Source of the DNA: an uncultured Clostridia bacterium
Lineage (GTDB): Bacteria; Bacillota; Clostridia; TANB77; CAG-508
DNA length: 64,000 nt
Assembly: GCA_934130975.1 (NCBI GenBank)
Contig: CAKOYU010000009.1
Span: 5,080 to 69,079, forward strand
Direction of reading: 5' to 3'
Below, piece by piece: positions 25,618-31,671 of the stretch (position 1 is its first letter; each line of letters opens with the position of its first letter). A program made the position numbers and the translations under genes. Below the pieces are notes generated by a model that saw nothing but the letters and a program-made list of their open reading frames with translations, was not told where the DNA came from and made no database searches.

Positions 25618-25787
25618 GAAAAAGAATCCAAAAAAGAGTATGGGACTTGCTGTGCAGGTCCTATATTCATGTATGTAGAGAGGAAGAAAAATGGAAACAA
25701 AGAAAAGATTAGAATACTATAATATTGTTGATAGTAATATTTATTATCAAAGAATTTGCATAAGAATTATGTATAATAATAAATGGA

Positions 25788-26078
25788 TTGAAATGTAAGT
25801 ATTATTATAGATATATGGATGATATTGTGATTTTGTGCAATAATAAAGAAGAGGCAAAAGAAAGATTGCAACAGTTAACTATTTTTTTGGAAAACAAATT
25901 AAAATTAACATTTAATTCTAAAACAAGAATTTTTAAAAATACTCAAGGTGTTAACTTTTGTGGATATAAAATTAATTCTAATGTGATTAAAATAAGAAAT
26001 TCAAGCAAATATAGAATGAAAAGAAAATTAAAAGGATATACAAAATTATTAAAAAGTATGTTTTACATAGAGGGATAA
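25788..26078 (+). pseudogene. Reverse transcriptase fragment (C-terminal part, DGR type)
   Basis: About 96 residues containing the polymerase box YYRYMDDIVIL, followed by the downstream RT motifs (KEEAKERLQQLTIFLENKLKLTFNSKT, then GVNFCGYKI and RNSSKYRMKRKLKGYTK). The fingers and upper palm domains (roughly 200 residues) are missing. The apparent TTG start has no RBS. A 35-codon ORF at 25691-25798 begins with a good RBS (GAGAGGAAG) but is in another frame and overlaps it. It looks like a decayed, inactive DGR reverse transcriptase. If the retroelement is to work, RT must come from elsewhere. Confidence 0.78.
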
Positions 26079-26085
26079 ACTTGAA

Positions 26086-26113
26086 AGCTGGTGGCTTTGG
26101 GTTTGCTTGTGCT
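26086..26113 (+). repeat. Internally deleted template repeat remnant
   Basis: AGCTGGTGGCTTT is joined directly to GGGTTTGCTTGTGCT, matching the two ends of the variable repeat, which lie about 110 bp apart in 25473-25598. The join falls at TGGG, which occurs at both breakpoints, consistent with deletion at microhomology. It lies 8 bases after the RT fragment stop. Confidence 0.65.
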
Positions 26114-26328
26114 CTAATATTAAATCAGATTATATATTTTAAGTAATATATACAGTATTTGTATTAGTTATTAAAGGAAGTTTATTCCTTCTTAAATGTA
26201 AATTTAAGTAAATATTTTTATAAAGATTTGTGTATTAGTAATGAAAATGAATATATGCAAATTTTTTTATGAAGTACAATAAGGTAAAAGAACAAAAGTT
26301 GCAAAATCAAATTTAAAACAAATAAACT

Positions 26329-26362
26329 AAAAGCCATATAAACCTAAATTTATATGGCTTTT
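26329..26362. terminator. Bidirectional terminator
   Basis: AAAAGCCATATAA and TTATATGGCTTTT, perfect 13-bp arms. It ends the - strand gene starting at 27256 and any rightward DGR transcript. The preceding stretch from 26114 holds only AT-rich DNA with a small AAGGAA/TTCCTT hairpin. Confidence 0.85.
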
Positions 26363-26365
26363 AAC

Positions 26366-27256
26366 TTATTTATTTTTTTCTCTACTTTTATAAACATTAG
26401 CTTGATTTCTACATTGAGGACTACAATATTCAGCCTTTGGATTTTTAGCATAAAATACTTTACCACAATGTTTACAAATTTTTAAAGGATTTTTTTCACT
26501 ACAAATCATAAAGCCAAAAGATAAGTCGATGGCTTGTTTTAATGAATTAGGTTGCCAAGATATTTCAGGAGTTTGGCTATACATATTAATTGTATATGGC
26601 ACACCAGAAAAATAATATTTATTTACAGTATTTTCAATGTTAAATTCTTGAACATCATTATTTTGTTTGTCAAAAATCATTTTAAAAATACTATACATTT
26701 TCTTTGCATATTCAACTATCCAATCAACTTTTTCACAATAGAAATTAGAATATATTAATTGGTTATTTAACGATGCTTGTTGTAACATCTCTTGTAGATA
26801 AAATGTTGATTTAATAACAACTTTTCCGTCAGTTACTGTATAACTCATCTCATCAGTAGTAGCAAAAGAAAAGAATAATTTAAAATAATCTTTGGTTTTC
26901 ATTATACAATTGTTATTTATAAAATTATCTTCTTTTAATGTTACTTCATTCATTAGCATAAAGTCTGTATTAATTGGTGTATCAACCATAAATCCTAATA
27001 GACCATATTGCTTAACCAAAAAGTAAGCACAAGCAAATTTTGTGCGTTCATCATTTTCGTCTGAACATATTCTACCCATATTTAATAAATCAACAAGAAT
27101 TGAATCCATTTTACTAAACATATCATATAAGTCTCTAATATTTAGAAGACCATCTATGTTTGGTACAAGATATTGTTCTTTTCCTTTATATTTTGCTGTA
27201 TAGTTACCATATCTCATATATGAATATGGACTGTTACTTTTAAAATTGAATTCCAT
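26366..27256 (-). CDS. Protein with C-terminal zinc-ribbon-like motif, unknown function
   Basis: A 296-residue soluble protein and the only - strand gene in the element. The first 240 residues (MEFNFKSNSPYSYMRYGNY…) are not recognised. The C-terminus has CKHCGKVFYAKNPKAEYC followed by SPQCRNQANVYKSREK, that is CxxC…CxxxC, resembling the treble-clef or CGNR-type zinc fingers found at the end of many small regulators. The start is preceded on the - strand by a G-rich RBS (GGGGG). Its 5' end overlaps a truncated + strand frame. It may be a cargo regulator or a phage-derived protein; no function is assigned. Confidence 0.6.
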   Translation of the reverse strand: MEFNFKSNSPYSYMRYGNYTAKYKGKEQYLVPNIDGLLNIRDLYDMFSKMDSILVDLLNMGRICSDENDERTKFACAYFLVKQYGLLGFMVDTPINTDFMLMNEVTLKEDNFINNNCIMKTKDYFKLFFSFATTDEMSYTVTDGKVVIKSTFYLQEMLQQASLNNQLIYSNFYCEKVDWIVEYAKKMYSIFKMIFDKQNNDVQEFNIENTVNKYYFSGVPYTINMYSQTPEISWQPNSLKQAIDLSFGFMICSEKNPLKICKHCGKVFYAKNPKAEYCSPQCRNQANVYKSREKNK

Positions 27257-27259
27257 ATT

Positions 27260-27661
27260 GAACCCCCAAAAAAATTAGAAGTTAATCCATCATATGTAAC
27301 AAAAATAATTCAAAAGGATTCTAGATATATTGAAGAAAAAGAATATAGGGCTAATATTAGTAAAGAAAATCGTAAAGTTTCAAAAAGAGAATGGATTAAG
27401 AAAAAAAGAAAATCTGAATCAGATAATCAATTAGATGAATATGTAAAAATGCAACATAATCAAGCTAGAAAGGAATTATCATATTCAAGTGAAATGTCAG
27501 ATTTGGTTTTTGCTATATGGAATAGGGGAATGTTTCAATATGATAAGAATTCTAGTGATTTAGTTTTAAAGAAAGGCTTTAAATTTAATCTTGATGTACC
27601 AAAAAGAGTAAGTAACGTTGTAAATGCAAGTAGTATAAAAAGTAAAAAAATATATGTATAA
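27260..27661 (+). pseudogene. 5'-truncated gene fragment, unknown
   Basis: This frame is open from about 27224 to the stop at 27661, but there is no start codon with an RBS at the left; the first Met is internal. The translation is lysine-rich and continuous (EPPKKLEVNPSYVTKIIQ…, then SEMSDLVFAIWNRGMFQY and GFKFNLDVPKRVSNVVNA). It abuts the start of the - strand gene, so an insertion or inversion probably removed its 5' end. The family is not recognised. Confidence 0.5.
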
Positions 27662-27749
27662 GATATGCTTTGAAGTTGTTCAAGGTATATTTTTTTGTCA
27701 TATTTTTTTGGTTTTAATAATAGTATTGAAAAGAAAGTTGGTGAGAATT

Positions 27750-27932
27750 TTGAAAAAGGGTTTGAAGATTACGTTTATAAATCCTAATACTGAAGAACAA
27801 ATAGTACAAGCTATGGCAGGTGTTCTTGCTTATAATCTAGCTGGGAATGATGAAAGAGTTACATTTAATTATAAAACTACAAATTCTTATCAAAATTCTC
27901 ATGGGGAAATAGGAGTTGAATTGGAAATGTAG
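27750..27932 (+). CDS. Small protein of unknown function in the element
   Basis: A 60-residue ORF reading MKKGLKITFINPNTEEQIVQAMAGVLAYNLAGNDERVTFNYKT…GVELEM, with a likely TTG start at 27750 after GGTGAG. The frame is open leftwards to 27654, but that part is hydrophobic and A+T-driven, so it is unlikely to be coding. The LKITFINPNTEEQ opening looks like a real domain rather than random sequence. It could be a small regulator. No recombination directionality factor has been recognised in the element, and this is one of few small candidates; that is only a guess. Confidence 0.5.
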   Translation: MKKGLKITFINPNTEEQIVQAMAGVLAYNLAGNDERVTFNYKTTNSYQNSHGEIGVELEM

Positions 27933-27966
27933 CATAAAAAATTGTTAAAAAATTTAATAAAAAGTC

Positions 27967-27995
27967 TTGATATTTTAATAAAAAATTTGTATAAT
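27967..27995 (+). promoter_or_regulatory. Promoter of the type III antitoxin RNA
   Basis: TTGATA, 17 bp, TATAAT, about 42 bases before the first repeat. Confidence 0.8.
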
Positions 27996-28036
27996 GAATA
28001 TAATAGTAGTAGATATTTAATATCTGCTATAATTAA

Positions 28037-28132
28037 AATGTGAACCGCAACCCTATTTGCGAGATATAAATTTATAGGTGAGAGAATGTGAACCGCAACC
28101 CTGCTTGCGAGATATAAATGTGCAGGTGGAAA
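28037..28132 (+). ncRNA. Type III antitoxin RNA, two tandem 48-nt repeats
   Basis: Two direct repeats with a period of 48 bp start at 28037 and 28085 with AATGTGAACCGCAACCCT. Each forms a short hairpin: CGCAA, loop CCCTAT, TTGCG in copy 1, and CGCAA, loop CCCTGC, TTGCG in copy 2, followed by GAGATATAAAT. They lie between a strong promoter and a hairpin terminator, directly ahead of a toxin-like gene. This is the layout of type III systems (ToxI, AntiQ, CptI), in which tandem RNA pseudoknots bind and inhibit the toxin, which also processes them. The repeat length fits the CptI family. Confidence 0.8.
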
Positions 28133-28150
28133 AATGTTAATTATAGTTAA

Positions 28151-28184
28151 ATATGGGGTCTATAAAAGTAGATCCCATATTTTC
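28151..28184 (+). terminator. Attenuating terminator between antitoxin RNA and toxin
   Basis: ATATGGGGTCTA and TAGATCCCATAT (one G-T pair) followed by TTTTC. In type III systems such a leaky terminator sets the excess of RNA over toxin mRNA. Confidence 0.8.
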
Positions 28185-28205
28185 ATAAAGAGGAGATGTA
28201 GCAAA

Positions 28206-28682
28206 ATGGTAATAGAAGATGGAAAATTTTATTTTATAAAAGACGAATTTTTTGATGTATTTAAAGATTATGGATTAATGGTTAATAAAGAAAATGGTAA
28301 TAAAAGACCTTGTTATTTTTGTTTTAAAGATAGAAAAAATAAAGAAATAATTTGGTTTGTTCCATTATCCACAAAATACGAAAAATATAAAAAATTATAT
28401 GAAAGTAAGAAAGCAAAAAGTGGAAATAGACCAGTATATAACTTTATTTTTGGTAATGTTTTAGGAAAAAAAGCTGTATTTTTAATACAAAATATATTTC
28501 CAACAACAGAGAAGTACATAGAAAATAAATATGTTAATTCTAATATGGATGTAGAAATACCAACAACAGTTAGAGATAATGTAATTATTACATCAATCAG
28601 AGTAGTAGAATTGGCAGAAAGAGGAATTAACATTCCATTTTATGACATAATTGAAATGAAGAAAATATTATTAAATAAGTAA
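28206..28682 (+). CDS. Type III toxin-antitoxin endoribonuclease, CptN/ToxN-like
   Basis: A 158-residue protein starting MVIEDGKFYFIKDEFFDVFKDYG. It has the features I associate with the CptN branch of the ToxN/AbiQ superfamily: RPCYFCFKD, the core IIWFVPLSTKYEKYKKLYE, then FGNVLGKKAVFLIQNIFP and TEKYIENKYV. These toxins cut mRNA and their own antitoxin precursor at A-rich sites. The family call rests on motif memory plus the diagnostic upstream repeats. ATG 28206 has GAGGAGATG upstream; the open frame to 28134 runs through the terminator and is not coding. Confidence 0.78.
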   Translation: MVIEDGKFYFIKDEFFDVFKDYGLMVNKENGNKRPCYFCFKDRKNKEIIWFVPLSTKYEKYKKLYESKKAKSGNRPVYNFIFGNVLGKKAVFLIQNIFPTTEKYIENKYVNSNMDVEIPTTVRDNVIITSIRVVELAERGINIPFYDIIEMKKILLNK

Positions 28683-28702
28683 TATATAATTTCAAATGTT
28701 AC

Positions 28703-28720
28703 TCGCCACCCTGTTGGCGA
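28703..28720 (+). other. Third antitoxin-like hairpin behind the toxin gene
   Basis: TCGCCA, loop CCCTGT, TGGCGA, preceded by AATGT as in the repeats. The loop matches the antitoxin hairpins (CCCTRY) while both stem strands changed together (GCAA/TTGC to GCCA/TGGC). Confidence 0.55.
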
Positions 28721-28727
28721 CAAAATT

Positions 28728-28760
28728 AAAACTATTCCTAAAAACAGGAGTAGTTTTTTT
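28728..28760 (+). terminator. Terminator of the toxin-antitoxin module
   Basis: AAAACTATTCCT and AGGAGTAGTTTT (one G-T pair), followed by a T run. Confidence 0.85.
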
Positions 28761-28771
28761 GTGCTTTTATA

Positions 28772-28800
28772 TTGAAAAAGTGAAAATGATATGCTAAAAT
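28772..28800 (+). promoter_or_regulatory. Promoter of the serine recombinase
   Basis: TTGAAA, 17 bp, TAAAAT with an extended -10 (TGC before TAAAAT). It looks like a vegetative SigA promoter; no mother-cell SigE or SigK site was recognised. Confidence 0.6.
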
Positions 28801-28851
28801 GTAACAGAACGAAAACAACGAAACAGAAAGAATAAAGAAAGTAGTGATGTT

Positions 28852-30537
28852 ATGAAAATTGCAGCATATTGTAGGGTATCAACTGAAAAAGAAGCACAAA
28901 TAGACTCATTAGAAAAGCAAATAGAATTTTTTAATGAATTTACAAAAAAGAACGGATATGAATTGTACAAGCTATATGCAGATGAAGGAATATCAGGAAA
29001 ACAAATAAAACACAGAAAACAATTCCAACAAATGATGATAGACGCCAAAGCAAAAAAATTTGATAAAGTAGTAGTAAAAGATGTAAGCCGTTTTGCAAGA
29101 AATACAGTAGACTTATTACAAAGTGTAAGAGAGTTAAAATCTTATGGTGTACAAGTTGATTTCTTAAACAATGGTGAAGTAATGGAAGGTGGCTCTGAAT
29201 TTATACTAACAATTTTAGGCGCAATGGCACAGCAAGAAAGTGCAAATATGTCTAAAAGAGTTAAATTCGGAAAAGACATCACAGCTAAAAAAGGAAGAGT
29301 GCCTAACCTAGTATTTGGATATGACAAAATTCCAGATGAAAGATATACTTTAAAAATAAATGAAGAAGAAGCAAAAATCGTAAAAGAAATATTTGAAAGT
29401 TACGTATATAAAGGAATTGGAACAACCAAAATAGCATGGAACTTAAATGACAGAGGAATACGTACTAAAAAAACAAAATCAAAATGGGTACAAACATCTA
29501 TTGTAAGAATGCTTAAAAATCCAATATATACAGGAAGAGTAACAAATAAAAAATCAGAAGTAACAGACTTTATAACAGGAACAAGAAAAGAATTGCCAGA
29601 AGAAGAATGGATAGTCGTTGAAAGACCAGAAATGAGAATAATATCAGACGAACTATTTAACAGAGCACAAGAACTTTTAGAGCAAAGATCAAACGAATTT
29701 AAATTAAACAATAAAAGAGAAAAAACAGAATATGTATTTAGCACACTTATATATTGCAAACATTGTGGATATTCATTTAGAAGAATAAAAAGAAAATATA
29801 CAGCTGATGGTCCAGAATATATTAGATGGGTATGTAGTGGAAGAAATTCAATGGGAGTAAACCATTGTCCAAATACAACTGTTATTGATGAAGAAGAACT
29901 TTTAAATGCAATAAAAATCTATTTAAAAAGTATAATAAAAAATAAAAAAGATTTTATGAAAGCTGTTGAAAAAGAATTTGAAAAGATTACAAAATTAAGA
30001 GAAAACAATGAAAGAAGTGAAGAGAGTCTTTTAAAAGAAATTGAAAAAGTAACAGTTAAAAAACAAAAATACATGGAAATGTTTCAAAATGAAATAATCA
30101 ATATACAAGAATTAAAGAAATATACAAATCCACTAAATGAAGATATTGCAAGACTTGAAAGAGAATTAAAACTAATTACATCAGAAATAAAAGAAAAAGA
30201 TGTACTAGAAAAAGAACTTAATAAAACAATAAAAACAGTAGATGACATATTAAATAATCAAACAATAACAAATGCAATGTTAAAAACAATTATAGATGTA
30301 ATTGAAGTAGATTCAGATTCAAATGTAGAAGTAAGACTAAAATTACTAAATGAAATAGGAACAAATGAGCCAGTAATAACAAAATTTGAAGACATTTACC
30401 AAAATGGAGAAGACACAGAAAATAAAGATGCCAATAATAATAAAAAAATTTCTACCGTTACGAAAAGTAACAACAGTACACAAAGATGTAACAGAAAGAC
30501 TAGAAGAAATAAATCCAATACTAGCAAAATCAGTTAG
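28852..30537 (+). CDS. Large serine recombinase (SpoIVCA-like)
   Basis: A 561-residue site-specific recombinase. The N-terminal resolvase domain has the nucleophile Ser10 in YCRVSTE, then DEGISGK and VKDVSRFARN with the catalytic arginines. The recombinase domain follows (LVFGYDKI…WNLNDRGIRT…SIVRMLKNPIYTG). A zinc ribbon uses Cys302, Cys305, Cys328 and Cys339, and a coiled coil spans about 385-470. This is the architecture of phage integrases and of SpoIVCA, which excises skin from sigK. Its last 15 codons run through attR into the spoIIID 3' half in another frame. After circularisation the frame would instead end NTPER-stop, giving 551 residues, so function should survive excision. Confidence 0.95.
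   Translation: MKIAAYCRVSTEKEAQIDSLEKQIEFFNEFTKKNGYELYKLYADEGISGKQIKHRKQFQQMMIDAKAKKFDKVVVKDVSRFARNTVDLLQSVRELKSYGVQVDFLNNGEVMEGGSEFILTILGAMAQQESANMSKRVKFGKDITAKKGRVPNLVFGYDKIPDERYTLKINEEEAKIVKEIFESYVYKGIGTTKIAWNLNDRGIRTKKTKSKWVQTSIVRMLKNPIYTGRVTNKKSEVTDFITGTRKELPEEEWIVVERPEMRIISDELFNRAQELLEQRSNEFKLNNKREKTEYVFSTLIYCKHCGYSFRRIKRKYTADGPEYIRWVCSGRNSMGVNHCPNTTVIDEEELLNAIKIYLKSIIKNKKDFMKAVEKEFEKITKLRENNERSEESLLKEIEKVTVKKQKYMEMFQNEIINIQELKKYTNPLNEDIARLERELKLITSEIKEKDVLEKELNKTIKTVDDILNNQTITNAMLKTIIDVIEVDSDSNVEVRLKLLNEIGTNEPVITKFEDIYQNGEDTENKDANNNKKISTVTKSNNSTQRCNRKTRRNKSNTSKIS
30473..30493 (+). other. attR core of the skin-like element
   Basis: The second copy of the 21-bp repeat, ending CACAAAGATGTAACA. 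The element-side arm TACCGTT lies at 30453-30459 and is the exact inverse of AACGGTA at 24592-24598; in the predicted circle the two arms lie symmetrically around the core. Confidence 0.88.
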
Positions 30538-30616
30538 AGAAATACTAGATGAAAACAAATCAGAAAGACATATAAGAGGTGGAATGGCAACAAAACTTAA
30601 ATATATGAAAAAATGA
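30473..30616 (+). pseudogene. spoIIID: spoIIID, 3' half (expressed only after excision)
   Basis: The frame TVHKDVTERLEEINPILAKS followed by VREILDENKSERHIRGGMATKLKYMKK is the C-terminal half of SpoIIID (compare B. subtilis …HKDLTERLPEINPDLANEV and HLRGGEATKLKYKK). No RBS or start precedes it; the open frame from 30386 is the recombinase gene read in another frame. It is not a decayed gene: every codon is intact and in phase with the 5' half once 5,908 bp are removed. The basic tail contributes to DNA binding in the known SpoIIID structure, so the unexcised 5' product should be inactive. Confidence 0.92.
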
Positions 30617-30624
30617 TAAATGTA

Positions 30625-30653
30625 TTGCAATTTTTTTCGAAAAATATTACAAT
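30625..30653 (+). promoter_or_regulatory. Promoter of the RsiV-like membrane protein gene
   Basis: TTGCAA, 17 bp, TACAAT, just after the spoIIID stop codon. Confidence 0.7.
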
Positions 30654-30673
30654 ATAATTACGGAGGAAGAAAT

Positions 30674-31525
30674 ATGAATGTAGTAATAGAAGATGAAAGT
30701 AAAAAAAATAAGAGACTAAAGATATTTTACATAGGGATAATAAGTATATGTGTAATAGCAATTATATCAGCTATAGTTGTGCAAATAGTTAAAACAAATG
30801 ATGCAAGTGCAGTTGCAAAATTACCACAATTAACAGAAGATCAAAAAAATCAACATAAAGATGAATTTGAAAAAATATTTCAAAATAAAGTAAACTATTT
30901 AGAAAATAACAGTTATAAAATTTCAAAACTTTCAAGTGATAAGGAAATTGTGTATATAGGTTATCAAAATAATGATAGCAAACTTAATGATTATGATTTA
31001 AAAGTACACATTCCATATATTAATATTAACAATGACACAATAGAAGAATTTAATACTCAAATAAAAGATATATTTGAGAAAAAAGCCAAAAGTATAATAA
31101 ACACTCAAAATAATAATGTTATATATACAGTTGACTATAGTGCATATATATCAAATAATGTATTATCATTAGTTGTAAGATCAACTTTAAAAGAAGGAAC
31201 AAATCCACAAAGAGATATAATTCAAACATATAATTACGATTTAACAAATCAAAAAGAATATACAATAGATGACATGCTTAATGCAAAGGGAATAACTAAA
31301 AAAGAAGCAAACCAAAAGATAAAAGAAGAAATAAAACAACAACAAGAAAAAGCAGAAGAATTAGAAAAATTAGGATATACAACATATAAAAGAGATTATA
31401 CTAGTGATATTTATAATATAAATAATGCTACAGAATATTTGATGGGAGAAGATAATGCATTATATATAATATATGCATATGGAAATGAAAATAATACTAA
31501 TGAAATGGATGTTGTAATAATGTAA
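30674..31525 (+). CDS. Membrane-anchored RsiV-like (DUF3298-type) protein
   Basis: A 283-residue protein with a short cytoplasmic lysine-rich start, one membrane segment (residues about 16-40, IFYIGIISICVIAIISAIVV) and an extracytoplasmic domain. The pattern VHIPYININNDTIEEFNTQI…IYTVDYSAYISNNVLSLVVRS…IIQTYNYDL…YTIDDMLNAKG recalls the DUF4163/DUF3298 domains found in RsiV, the lysozyme-sensing anti-sigma factor. No sigma gene is adjacent, and the short N-terminus lacks a clear anti-sigma domain, so a regulatory role is not claimed. ATG 30674 follows CGGAGGAAG. It is monocistronic with a strong terminator. Confidence 0.7.
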   Translation: MNVVIEDESKKNKRLKIFYIGIISICVIAIISAIVVQIVKTNDASAVAKLPQLTEDQKNQHKDEFEKIFQNKVNYLENNSYKISKLSSDKEIVYIGYQNNDSKLNDYDLKVHIPYININNDTIEEFNTQIKDIFEKKAKSIINTQNNNVIYTVDYSAYISNNVLSLVVRSTLKEGTNPQRDIIQTYNYDLTNQKEYTIDDMLNAKGITKKEANQKIKEEIKQQQEKAEELEKLGYTTYKRDYTSDIYNINNATEYLMGEDNALYIIYAYGNENNTNEMDVVIM

Positions 31526-31535
31526 AATAAAAAAG

Positions 31536-31562
31536 CGGTCTAGCAAAACTAGACCGTTTTTT
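31536..31562 (+). terminator. Intrinsic terminator
   Basis: CGGTCTAG, loop CAAAA, CTAGACCG, then TTTTTT. Confidence 0.95.
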
Positions 31563-31671
31563 GAAAATAAAAGGGGATGTTTATTAATCAGTTTTCTTCT
31601 TACTGACTATGCATATAGTATAACAACGAATTTTGTTCATTGTGTGAACTTAAAGTGAAAATTTTAACAAA

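Larger units (their letters stand above)
24565..30472 (+). mobile_element. 5,908-bp skin-like element inserted in spoIIID
   Basis: The element is bounded by a 21-bp direct repeat and carries a large serine recombinase at its right edge. Its length is 1 modulo 3, which is exactly the shift needed to bring the two spoIIID halves into one frame. The cargo, left to right, is: a DGR variable protein, a reverse transcriptase fragment, a deleted template repeat, a - strand zinc-binding protein, a 5'-truncated gene, a small ORF, a type III toxin-antitoxin module, and the recombinase. Known skin elements interrupt sigK in Bacillus and Clostridioides and are excised in the mother cell by a serine recombinase. 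Developmental excision here is inferred from that precedent and from the perfect restoration of the gene. Confidence 0.9.

Noticed and set aside
26366..27256. Antitoxin or recombination directionality factor role for the - strand gene
   Set aside because: Too large for a directionality factor and unpaired with any toxin; only a zinc-binding tail can be supported.
28037..28132. CRISPR-like array
   Set aside because: Only two repeats, directly adjacent with no unique spacers and no cas genes; the toxin context fits a type III antitoxin RNA.
30386..30616. 76-codon frame starting MKTFTKMEKTQ as an independent gene
   Set aside because: Its first part is the recombinase coding sequence read in another frame, and there is no RBS. 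Only the part from 30473 is real, as the spoIIID 3' half.
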